Assembly (NCBI GenBank): GCA_018660305.1
Contig: JABJKO010000135.1
Location: forward strand, 1-16,151
Direction of reading: 5' to 3'
Length of the DNA stretch: 16,151 nt
From: Rhodospirillaceae bacterium
GTDB taxonomy: Bacteria; Pseudomonadota; Alphaproteobacteria; MPNO01; UBA2964
Under the pieces are notes generated by a model. It was not told where the DNA came from. It did no database searches and worked only from the letters and a program-made list of their open reading frames with translations. The translations under genes and the position numbers were made by a program. Below, piece by piece: positions 1 through 6,520 of the stretch. Position 1 is the stretch's first letter. The number at the start of each line of letters is the position of its first letter.

Positions 1-398
1 GAGCCGATATTGACGATATGGCCCCGCCGGCGCGCCACCATGCCCGGACTGACCGCCCGCGCGGCATGGATGGTCCCTAGGACATTGGTTTCAAGCGTGG
101 CGTCAATGTTGTCGGGGTCCAGTTCATGAAACGGATCGAAGCGGCTGCCGACACCGGCGGAATTGACTAGAATATCCGCTTCGATTTCGCCCAAGGTCGC
201 GTAAAGCGCCGCCCGGTCGCGCAAATCAAGGGTGTGAATGGTGACATCACCGGCATCTTTCAATTCGATCAGCCGCTCGTGCCGCCGCGCCACGGCGTGC
301 ACCGCCAGGCCGCGCCCCGCCAACAACCGCACCGTCGCCGCACCGATCCCGCTCGATGCGCCGGTCACCAGTGCTGTCCGATAATCTTTCAACGCCAT
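1..398 (-). CDS. Short-chain dehydrogenase/reductase (SDR), N-terminal part, cut by window edge
   Basis: NAD(P)-dependent oxidoreductase of the classical SDR family; the substrate cannot be told. The visible 132 residues give a Rossmann half: the cofactor motif TGASSGIG at residues 12-19, an acidic-turn LDLR near residue 58, the NNAG-type motif as NSAG at 79-82, and the structural or catalytic Asn in TNVLG near 105. The YxxxK catalytic pair would lie beyond the window and cannot be checked. The start ATG at 398 is preceded on the minus strand by an AGAGG-like ribosome site (GAAGAGGCTGTGTG). Residues R38-R39 after the second strand suggest NADPH preference, which is family-based inference. The gene is divergent from the sulfotransferase, with a 199-bp spacer, so the two are not co-transcribed. 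The family call is secure; the specific reaction is unknown. Confidence 0.93.
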   Translation of the reverse strand, partial: MALKDYRTALVTGASSGIGAATVRLLAGRGLAVHAVARRHERLIELKDAGDVTIHTLDLRDRAALYATLGEIEADILVNSAGVGSRFDPFHELDPDNIDATLETNVLGTIHAARAVSPGMVARRRGHIVNIG

Positions 399-597
399 CA
401 CACAGCCTCTTCATTGCCGATTAATTGATCAGGTGTATGGATCATACGGCACGCCGCCGCCGGCGTCCGCCTATATACCTACAGCCGGTGGGCGAATGAC
501 GGCATGTCAACGGGATCAACTTGAGGCATAATTACATCGGTTGTCTGTGGACGAGTAACGATCAATTCATTGAAATAGGCCGATTGAAAGCAGCGCT
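399..597. other. Divergent spacer between SDR and sulfotransferase genes
   Basis: This non-coding stretch must carry promoters for both flanking genes. It is AT-richer than its surroundings. A short palindrome (GTATG-GAT-CATAC, 436-448) lies nearer the SDR start. I could not assign a convincing -35/-10 pair, so no promoter is called. Confidence 0.4.
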
Positions 598-1719
598 ATG
601 CATATTCTTTTTGATCCGGATACCGACAAACTGGTCCTGAAATGCGCCAATTTGCAGGAGACCGACCGGCTTCGTGATCTATTTGGCATCGAGGACACAT
701 CAATTGATGGCTGCATCGCCATCACCATGGAAAACTTCCTGAAAAGCGGGCAAAACCAGTTAATCAACGTCGAGAACCGGGACGTGGGGGAACTGGCCCC
801 CCTTGTGCATATTCAGTCCCCCTTGATGGGTTCGGCGCGGTTTAATCCCGGTCGAAATTTTATCTGCGAGAAATTGGGCGTAGGTTCAGTTGAATTTAGC
901 GCCCAACGTCACGCCCTCAACGGTAACGGCTTTATTCACCGCTTGCTGGAAACGGCGAATTTGGCTGAGCGGCTTGAGATTTATGACGAACTGCAACGCT
1001 ATATCGCCATGGACACATTCAGATTATTCAGCGAATTCAATTGGTTGAAGGCCGATTGTCTCTGCCTCGATATCCATCTGCCCATGTTGCTGCGATATTT
1101 CGACTACCAACTGAAGGACGCCAAAATTATCTTCCTGTTCCGCGATCCGCGGGATTGGATGGTCAGTGTTTACCATTTCTATCGCCATTTATACTTGGAT
1201 TTGGATAACGAGGCCCTGCATACCCATCATCCGGGCTTGTTTCGCCCGGACGGCGATGATTTGGATAATTTTCTTAAGCTATTGATAGATGGAGAGTTTT
1301 TCCACCAGTTCGCGACCGGATTTTATGTTTTCCCCTCGGTCAGGGATTTGTTGGAAGACCGGATTGCCTACAGCCACCACAGGAATGTTTTCTTCGTCGA
1401 CTACGAAAAAGCCAGACTTGATCCGGTCCCCCTCTATTCCGATTTCGCCAAATGGATCGCCGGCACGGTTGAGTTGCCCGCGCAAATTTCCCAGGCGGAT
1501 CTGGTTCAGGCCGGCGAATTGGGTAGTTTCCAACAACAAACCGGCGGCCAGTTGTCCGAGGGCGATAGCGAAAAAGTGCAGAACATCGGCGGTTGGGTAC
1601 GCAAGGGCGTGCCGGGAGACTGGAAAACGCATTTTTCGCCGGAAATTAAACGATATTTCAAGATTCAGACCGGTACACTCATGGTTGATGCAGGATACGA
1701 AGACGACATGGATTGGTAA
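598..1719 (+). CDS. Sulfotransferase-fold protein with degenerate 5'-phosphosulfate loop
   Basis: Probable transfer of a sulfo group (or similar) from a 3'-phosphonucleotide donor; acceptor unknown; predicted cytosolic, with no signal peptide or membrane segment. Of 373 residues, the C-terminal two thirds show the PAPS sulfotransferase landmarks. The 3'-phosphate strand/helix is RDPRDWMVSVYHF (182-194, with R182 and S190 as the expected phosphate ligands). The RKGxxGDWK motif is at 335-343, followed by the usual HF and a C-terminal GYE..W. The normal N-terminal loop (PKSGTTW in SULTs) is not recognisable. The best alignments are SPLMGSARF (74-82), with Leu in place of Lys, or NPGRNF (83-88). 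The first 65 or so residues look like an extra N-terminal segment. Its 3' end overlaps the CysC-like kinase gene, which argues for coupled expression. No strong ribosome site precedes ATG 598. The sequence is visibly AT-richer than downstream genes. The fold is likely; sulfotransfer itself is less sure. Confidence 0.82.
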   Translation: MHILFDPDTDKLVLKCANLQETDRLRDLFGIEDTSIDGCIAITMENFLKSGQNQLINVENRDVGELAPLVHIQSPLMGSARFNPGRNFICEKLGVGSVEFSAQRHALNGNGFIHRLLETANLAERLEIYDELQRYIAMDTFRLFSEFNWLKADCLCLDIHLPMLLRYFDYQLKDAKIIFLFRDPRDWMVSVYHFYRHLYLDLDNEALHTHHPGLFRPDGDDLDNFLKLLIDGEFFHQFATGFYVFPSVRDLLEDRIAYSHHRNVFFVDYEKARLDPVPLYSDFAKWIAGTVELPAQISQADLVQAGELGSFQQQTGGQLSEGDSEKVQNIGGWVRKGVPGDWKTHFSPEIKRYFKIQTGTLMVDAGYEDDMDW

Positions 1720-2302
1720 TCCGGCCGCAGGGAACGTCCCCAGCGGTGGTATTGTCTATTGGATTACCGGGCTGTCCGGCGCGGGCAAAACGACCCTCGC
1801 CGCCGCGCTGACCCAAAAACTGCAGTTGGGCAAGAATAAAGTCGTCCACTTCGACGGCGATCAACTCAGGGCCATATTCCGTATGACGGACGTGCATGAC
1901 CCGGCTGCCCGTCTCGACCTGGCCTTTCGTTATGCCCGGCTGTGTCAGACAGTGGCGGTGCAAGGTGTCGATGTGGTCTGCTCCACCATCTCGCTTTTCC
2001 CGGAAATCCATCAGTGGAACCGCGAAAACAATCCCCGTTACGCCGAGATATATCTGAAAGTGTCTATGGATGTTCTCAAGGCCCGGGACGACAAATTCAT
2101 TTACGCCCGCGCCATGACGGGAGAGATTTCCAATGTGGTCGGCATTGATATCCCCTTGGTCGAACCGGCCGCTCCCGACCTGATTATCGAGAACGATGGC
2201 CGATACCGGCCCGAACAGGCAGCCGAACTGATCCTGCGTCATTTCACGGCTGAACAGGCACGTGACAATCCACGATCAGCCAGATTATCAGGCGCACAAT
2301 GA
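1688..2302 (+). CDS. CysC-like nucleotide 3'-kinase (adenylylsulfate kinase family, atypical)
   Basis: P-loop kinase of the APS kinase family, which phosphorylates the ribose 3'-OH of a 5'-activated nucleotide. Of 204 residues, Walker A is GLSGAGKTT (28-36), DGDQLR is at 56-61, and the lid segment runs from 131 to 160 with GEISNVVGIDIP. Canonical APS contacts differ. DGDN is DGDQ. The LGFS phenylalanine region is TDVHD. FISPYR/H is TISLFPE. NFTGID is NVVGID. I recall similar SxFPE..NR and NVVGxDI features in the Campylobacter cytidine diphosphoramidate kinase clade, so the substrate may not be APS. There is no fused ATP sulfurylase. The start is ATG 1688, inside the end of the sulfotransferase gene (about 32-bp overlap). 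Its ribosome site is weak, so translational coupling is likely. The open frame extends far upstream, but that part is the overlapping gene read out of frame. The family is sure, the substrate open. Confidence 0.85.
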   Translation: MQDTKTTWIGNPAAGNVPSGGIVYWITGLSGAGKTTLAAALTQKLQLGKNKVVHFDGDQLRAIFRMTDVHDPAARLDLAFRYARLCQTVAVQGVDVVCSTISLFPEIHQWNRENNPRYAEIYLKVSMDVLKARDDKFIYARAMTGEISNVVGIDIPLVEPAAPDLIIENDGRYRPEQAAELILRHFTAEQARDNPRSARLSGAQ

Positions 2303-2358
2303 CTGGCCCCGACCATATGCAACGAATGCACCCAATGCACAGTGCGGCGTAGGGCATC

Positions 2359-3135
2359 ATGAACATCATGAAACCAGGTGATTTTTCCAATCTCGCCGAT
2401 GACTACGCCAGCTTCCGCCCCGGCTATGCCAGGGATGTGTGCCGCGCCGCGCTGGCCCTGCCGAATGCGCCGGCGGGCAAACTTGACGTCGCCGACGTTG
2501 GCGCCGGCACGGGGATCTGGACCCGCACACTGCATGCCATGGGATGTCACAAGCTGACGGCGGTGGAGCCGAACGAGGCCATGCGCGCCCAAGGTGTCCG
2601 GCAATCAGAGGGTCTGTCCATCAACTGGAAAAGCGGCAGCGGTGAAGACACTACCCTGCCCACCGCCTCCCAGGACGTCTTGACCATGGCTTCCTCCTTT
2701 CACTGGCCGGACGAGGCGGCGGCCATGTCTGAATTTCACCGTGTGCTGCGCCCGGGCGGATGGTTCGCGGCGCTATGGAATACCCGGTATATCGAAGCCA
2801 GCCCTCTGTTGGTGGAGATCGAGGCGGAATTGCATAATATTGTCCCGGATCTGAACCGGGTTTCCTCTGGTCGGTCCGAATTTACCGCTGGGTTAACGTC
2901 GCGCCTTCTGGCAGCGCAAGGCTGGGGCGCGCCGGTCTATATTGAGGGCTACCACACCGAACGCATGAGCCGGGCGCGGTATCTCGGCATTTGGCGCTCG
3001 GTCAACGATGTCCAGCAACAGGCCGGCCCGGAGCGTTTTCAGCGCTTCCTCGACTATATTGAAGACCGCCTTTCCGACCATGACGAGGTCGATGCCGTCT
3101 ACCAGACCCGCCTCTGGGCTGTCCAAAGCATCTAG
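2359..3135 (+). CDS. Class I SAM-dependent methyltransferase
   Basis: Methyl transfer from S-adenosylmethionine; acceptor unknown. Of 258 residues, motif I is VADVGAGTG (44-52), an acidic ribose ligand sits in AVEPN (E70), a SSFHWPD segment near 111-117 is typical of the Methyltransf_11 / trans-aconitate-methyltransferase-like group, and HRVLRPGG precedes the WFAALWN strand. ATG 2359 has a GTAGGG ribosome site 5-6 bases upstream; ATG 2368 is an in-frame alternative. It lies 56 bp after the kinase in the same direction, so it is probably in the same transcript and may act on the same product. Its TAG stop falls exactly in the left end of the palindromic element that follows. The C-terminus (YQTRLWAVQSI) still resembles relatives, so at most a few residues were replaced. 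Confidence 0.9.
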   Translation: MNIMKPGDFSNLADDYASFRPGYARDVCRAALALPNAPAGKLDVADVGAGTGIWTRTLHAMGCHKLTAVEPNEAMRAQGVRQSEGLSINWKSGSGEDTTLPTASQDVLTMASSFHWPDEAAAMSEFHRVLRPGGWFAALWNTRYIEASPLLVEIEAELHNIVPDLNRVSSGRSEFTAGLTSRLLAAQGWGAPVYIEGYHTERMSRARYLGIWRSVNDVQQQAGPERFQRFLDYIEDRLSDHDEVDAVYQTRLWAVQSI

Positions 3136-3185
3136 CAAGCTGCTGAAAATGTCGGATATTTCGTCGAAAACGGGCTGAAACGGTC

Positions 3186-3205
3186 ACTCCCGCGAAAGCG
3201 GGAGT
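3186..3205 (+). repeat. REP-type hairpin, copy 1 (GAAA tetraloop)
   Basis: Perfect 8-bp stem ACTCCCGC / GCGGGAGT closed by a GAAA tetraloop, a GNRA-type loop that is very stable as RNA. It lies in opposite orientation to copy 2, so the two copies could also pair with each other into a longer cruciform. Confidence 0.9.
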
Positions 3206-3269
3206 CCATGCCTGAATTTTCAACATCTCTCAAGTCATTGAAATGCAGGTGTCTTTAGACTCAGTGTGG

Positions 3270-3289
3270 ATTCCCGCTTTCGCGGGAAT
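3270..3289 (-). repeat. REP-type hairpin, copy 2 (inverted)
   Basis: Perfect 8-bp stem ATTCCCGC / GCGGGAAT. Read on the minus strand the loop is GAAA, as in copy 1, and the flanks GTCA and TCCA match copy 1 too. The one stem difference, A/T for C/G at the second position, is compensated on both sides, which supports selection for the stem. Confidence 0.9.
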
Positions 3290-3343
3290 GACAACAAGAA
3301 TCGAAATCGACAATCTTGAAATCGTTTTTCAGCAAGCTGTTAG

Positions 3344-3476
3344 ACCACATTCAAAACGACAAATGCCGGCCATCAAGGTTTCCATAAGCCGGCCCGTTGG
3401 CTACCCTGACAATTAGAACCGATCGCCAATTTGGCAAAATCGGCCAAACCGTTAACTGGGATGGGAGTGCCAACGC
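3344..3476. other. Leader upstream of the acyl-CoA dehydrogenase gene
   Basis: No gene is seen. The region holds alternating complementary words GCCAA (3425-3429), TTTGGC (3430-3435) and GCCAAA (3443-3448), which could form two mutually exclusive small stems just before the ribosome site. The first palindrome has only a 1-nt spacer. No promoter could be assigned with confidence. Confidence 0.3.
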
Positions 3477-4676
3477 GTGGATTTTCACATCACCGAGGAG
3501 CAGGAACATTTGCGGCAGCGCTGCCGGGAGCTGGCGGCCGATTTCGCCACCCGGTCGGCGGAGCATGACCGCGAAGGGAGCCATCCGAGCGAGAACTACG
3601 AAATTCTGCGCCAGGAAGGTTTTTGCGCTCTGAACGTTCCCAAAAGGCTGGGCGGCGCTGGCCATGGCCTGCTGGGCCATACCTTGGCGTTCGAGGAATT
3701 GGCCCAGGGCTGCCCATCCACCGCGCTTTCCTTCAACATGCACCTCTCGATTACCGGGCCGCTGATGGAAAGCGATCAGGTCACCGAAGAGACCAAGCAA
3801 ATGGTCGCTGATATGGTGGTGCGTGATCGTAAGCTGATCGCCGGATATTTTTCCGAGGCCTCGAGCACGGCATTGATCGGCGAACGCCCCCTGGCGACAC
3901 GGGCGCGCCGGGTGAAGGGTGGATACAGCCTTACGGGCCGAAAGATGTTTGCCTCCATGCTGCAAGCAGCGGACTATTGCGCCGTGCTGACCTATCCCGA
4001 TGAGGCGACAAATCCTTCGGCGGCATTGTTCGTGTTTGTGCCGCGGGATGCCGCGGGGCGCAGTGTCGCGGCGGATTGGGATACCTTGGGCATGCGCGCC
4101 ACGCGCAGTGACTCACTGACATTGGAAGAATGCTGGGTCGCCGAAAGCGCCGCCGTATATCGGACCGATGACTTTCGGGAAATGCGGCGCGACTACGCAA
4201 GTTGGTTTTGGGCCTCGTATACGCCGGTCTACCTCGGTGTTGGCATCGCGGCCTATAACGCGTTGTTGAACGTGGTGAAAGACCGCCAGCCCCAAGGCTA
4301 CGCCCAGCCCCTGGCCTATCACCCCGATGTGCGCCGCCAGGTCGCGAAGATGAGCGTGGAGTTGGAAGCGGCCCGGCTCATGACCTATCATTCCGCCTGG
4401 CTCAGCGATACGGAAGGGCCCACGCCGAAAACACTGGCTGCGCTATTTCGGGCCAAATACATGGTGGGCGAGGTGGTCGGCAACGTTACCCGCACGGCGC
4501 TGACCCTGGGTGGCGCGCATACCATCTTCCGGGGGGGCCGTCTGGAACAGCTGTTCCGCGATGGCGCGCTCGGCGCCCTGCAGCCGCCGCCGTCGGATTT
4601 CTGTTTGTATAACGTGGGCCTGTACGAGTTGGGCCTGGATGCCATGGATATTGTCCCGCCCCTTAAGCCGCTTTGA
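3477..4676 (+). CDS. Acyl-CoA dehydrogenase family flavoprotein
   Basis: FAD-dependent alpha,beta-dehydrogenation of an acyl-CoA or acyl-carrier thioester, in the cytosol; chain specificity is unknown. At 399 residues it is the usual length. It begins MDFHITEEQEHLR, the typical ACAD N-terminal helix. The N-terminal helical domain is followed by a beta domain (GYSLTGRKMFAS near 148-160), then the C-terminal helical bundle with the late LEQLFRDGALGALQPPPSD segment, where relatives carry an Arg-rich FAD-contact region. A catalytic Glu cannot be assigned by eye; this subgroup may differ from beta-oxidation enzymes. The start is GTG 3477, with GGGAG at 3463-3467 giving good spacing. The Gfo/Idh/MocA gene follows 42 bp downstream in the same direction, so one transcript is likely, although the chemistry of the two is not obviously linked. 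Confidence 0.9.
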   Translation: MDFHITEEQEHLRQRCRELAADFATRSAEHDREGSHPSENYEILRQEGFCALNVPKRLGGAGHGLLGHTLAFEELAQGCPSTALSFNMHLSITGPLMESDQVTEETKQMVADMVVRDRKLIAGYFSEASSTALIGERPLATRARRVKGGYSLTGRKMFASMLQAADYCAVLTYPDEATNPSAALFVFVPRDAAGRSVAADWDTLGMRATRSDSLTLEECWVAESAAVYRTDDFREMRRDYASWFWASYTPVYLGVGIAAYNALLNVVKDRQPQGYAQPLAYHPDVRRQVAKMSVELEAARLMTYHSAWLSDTEGPTPKTLAALFRAKYMVGEVVGNVTRTALTLGGAHTIFRGGRLEQLFRDGALGALQPPPSDFCLYNVGLYELGLDAMDIVPPLKPL

Positions 4677-4718
4677 GGGGCTATTTGAACCCTGCACCAT
4701 GGACAATGGAGAGTAGTG

Positions 4719-5768
4719 ATGGCGATGTTGAGATTGGCGGTGATCGGGGCCGGGCTGATTGGGCGCGAACATTGTACTTTGATACGGGAACATCCAGGGG
4801 CCGAGCTCGTGGGACTGGCCGATGTTTCGGAAGATGCCGCATCCTACGCCCAGGGCATCCGCGTACCCTATTATGCCGATTATCAGCAGCTGTTGGATGA
4901 CACAAAGCCCGATGGCGTGATCGTGGCCGTTCCCAACCAACTTCACGTCGCCGCCGGAGGGGCCTGCCTGTCGCGGGGCATACCTTGTCTGGTGGAAAAA
5001 CCCATCGCCGATACTGTGCCGGCGGCGCGGGAGCTGGTGGAAGCAGCCGAGACCGCCGGCGTTCCCATTCTTGTGGGACACCACCGCCGTCACAGCCCCG
5101 ATATTCGCGAAGCCCGGCGTATCATAGAAGCGGGTGCCTTGGGCAATCTTGTCGCGGTCAACGGCATGTGGATGTTGGACAAGCCAGACAATTATTTCGA
5201 AGCCGAATGGCGGCGGTCCCCCGGCGGCGGGCCGTTGTTGATCAACCTTATTCACGAAATCGATTGCCTGCGCTTCATTGTCGGCGAAATCGACTCTGTT
5301 CGGGCCTTCACCTCCAATGCCGTTCGTGGGTTCGGGGTTGAGGATACGGCCACCATCGCCTTGCGGTTCGAGAACGGCGTGCTTGGCAGTTTCCTGATGA
5401 GCGACGCGGTGGCCTCACCCTACAGTTGGGAAGTCACCTCCGGGCAGGCCTTGTATTTTCCGCACCAGCCGGGGGATTGCTATTTTTTCGGCGGCCGTGA
5501 CGGCGCCCTCGCGGTGCCCAGCATGAACCTATGGCGCCATGACGGCGCGGGCAAGAATTGGCAGGATCCGTTGTTGCGTCAACATATGCCCCTGGACGGC
5601 TCCCGCACCTATCGCAATCAGCTCGATCATTTTCTGGCGGTGGTTTCGGGCGATGTCATTCCCGTCGTGACGGCCCGCGACGGGATGATGACCCTGGCCG
5701 CGACCCTGGCGGTTGAGACGGCCGCCCGGGAGGACCGGACCGTCACACTCGCGGAAATGCTTTCATAG
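4719..5768 (+). CDS. Gfo/Idh/MocA family NAD(P)-dependent oxidoreductase
   Basis: Oxidoreductase acting on a sugar, inositol or related polyol (family knowledge; substrate unknown). Of 349 residues, the Rossmann motif is VIGAGLIG (8-15). The signature EKP is at 93-95, with the catalytic Lys at 94, followed by GHHRRH (120-125). IHEID (178-182) supplies the His179/Asp182 pair expected at the active site, and W152 precedes the substrate-binding beta sheet. ATG 4719 was chosen because GGAGAG (4708-4713) sits 5 bases upstream; GTG 4716 directly before it is too close. The gene follows the acyl-CoA dehydrogenase by 42 bp. Its end is only 13 bp from the end of the convergent CMD-fold gene, with no hairpin between them, so read-through and antisense overlap are likely. 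Confidence 0.92.
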   Translation: MAMLRLAVIGAGLIGREHCTLIREHPGAELVGLADVSEDAASYAQGIRVPYYADYQQLLDDTKPDGVIVAVPNQLHVAAGGACLSRGIPCLVEKPIADTVPAARELVEAAETAGVPILVGHHRRHSPDIREARRIIEAGALGNLVAVNGMWMLDKPDNYFEAEWRRSPGGGPLLINLIHEIDCLRFIVGEIDSVRAFTSNAVRGFGVEDTATIALRFENGVLGSFLMSDAVASPYSWEVTSGQALYFPHQPGDCYFFGGRDGALAVPSMNLWRHDGAGKNWQDPLLRQHMPLDGSRTYRNQLDHFLAVVSGDVIPVVTARDGMMTLAATLAVETAAREDRTVTLAEMLS

Positions 5769-5781
5769 TGCCGATCCGGAC

Positions 5782-6333
5782 CTAACGAGGCGTCAAATGC
5801 CGGGCATCCGGTGCCGCGCGGTGATCCATCACCCGCAGAATGGCGGCGTTCATAATATAAACACTCATCGTCGCCGTCAGCTCCAGCAAACCATTTTCAC
5901 CATAACGTTCCCGCACGGCGGCGAAGGTCTCGTCACTGACTTGCGGCGCTTCCAGAAGTTCCCGCCCGAAGCGGATGATCAAGGCCTCGTCCGCCGTCAG
6001 GCCGTCCAGCGGCCCGTAGGTATCCACGATGTGGATCGCCTCTTTCCGGGTGCCGGCCTGCAGGCCCAGCCTGACGTGCGCGCCCCAGATGAAATCGGCG
6101 TTGGCGGCCCGCGCCGCGGTGCAGATGGCCAGCTCCGACTCTGCATCGCTCAATGATGTGTGGTAACGCAGGTGTTCGACCAAATCCGACAGCCGTGCCC
6201 CGGCCTGCCCGCCATAGGTAAGATAGCTGCTGGGCGGCGGCATGCTCTTGCGGGTTTCGAGGATGTGACGCACCGCGGCGCGGGTCTCCTCAGTGAACGC
6301 TTCCGTATCGGATGGGATCGGCAATCGCGGCAT
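5782..6333 (-). CDS. Carboxymuconolactone decarboxylase (CMD)-fold protein
   Basis: Small all-helical protein of the CMD/AhpD superfamily, here 183 residues. The core shows ELAICTAARAANADFIWGAH (about 77-96) followed by RLGLQAG, matching the Trp/His pattern of CMD-like proteins. There is no CxxC, so it is not an AhpD-type peroxidase. Relatives of this type are often annotated only as CMD family; the true reaction is unknown. Two adjacent ATGs (6336 and 6333) follow an AAGGAG ribosome site (6341-6346 on the opposite strand). ATG 6333 has the better spacing of 7. The open frame extends to 6387, but that extension lacks a ribosome site. The gene is divergent from the hybrid kinase and convergent with the Gfo/Idh/MocA gene, so it is probably a single-gene transcript. 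Confidence 0.88.
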   Translation of the reverse strand: MPRLPIPSDTEAFTEETRAAVRHILETRKSMPPPSSYLTYGGQAGARLSDLVEHLRYHTSLSDAESELAICTAARAANADFIWGAHVRLGLQAGTRKEAIHIVDTYGPLDGLTADEALIIRFGRELLEAPQVSDETFAAVRERYGENGLLELTATMSVYIMNAAILRVMDHRAAPDARHLTPR

Positions 6334-6336
6334 CAT

Positions 6337-6520
6337 AACACTCCTTCGTCCGGCCCCAATCGGACCTGCCGGATTACGATGCATCAAGAGGCGCCCCCAT
6401 GGGAAACAAATTTTCCCCCGGGCTCCTAATGTCGCGGGAAATCGCCGCTCACTCTTTACATAATGTTAGTCTGGGGTAGGCTCAAATATAGCAGCACAAA
6501 TCTTATCTTGGGATATACCG
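6337..6520. promoter_or_regulatory. Divergent control region between CMD gene and hybrid kinase
   Basis: This 184-bp region must hold both start sites. It contains an AT-rich patch at about 6452-6500. TTTACA (6455-6460) could be a -35 box for the kinase, but the best -10-like words (TAGGCT 6477-6482, AAATAT 6484-6489) are poor in sequence or spacing. Only the regulatory role of the spacer is inferred, not the exact boxes. Confidence 0.35.

Larger units (their letters stand above)
3133..3343. mobile_element. MITE/REP-like palindromic intergenic element
   Basis: About 211 bp with imperfect terminal inverted repeats. The left end, AGCAAGCTGCTGAAAA (3134-3149), mirrors the right end TTTTTCAGCAAGCTGTTAG (3325-3343). 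Inside lie two hairpins in opposite orientation: ACTCCCGC-GAAA-GCGGGAGT (3186-3205) and its inverted partner ATTCCCGC-TTTC-GCGGGAAT (3270-3289). This GTCAYTCCCGCGAAAGCGGGARTCCA-type unit is, to my knowledge, a very common dispersed intergenic repeat in proteobacteria. No coding capacity is seen. It could also act as an mRNA-stabilising or termination structure after the methyltransferase. Mobility by a transposase acting in trans is inference. Confidence 0.72.

Noticed and set aside
436..448. Palindrome GTATG-GAT-CATAC as an operator
   Set aside because: Five-base arms only and no second copy; too short to claim against chance.
1289..1687. Upstream extension of the CysC-like frame into the sulfotransferase gene
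   Set aside because: The extension is the sulfotransferase coding sequence read in another frame; its residues are low-complexity Ser/Pro/Arg and match no kinase N-terminus.
3186..3289. CRISPR-like repeats
   Set aside because: Only two copies, in inverted orientation, with unequal flanks and no array; they fit a REP-type pair instead.
4443..5255. 270-codon open frame on the minus strand
   Set aside because: Antisense to the acyl-CoA dehydrogenase and Gfo/Idh/MocA genes, both with firm family motifs; no ribosome site or recognisable domain.
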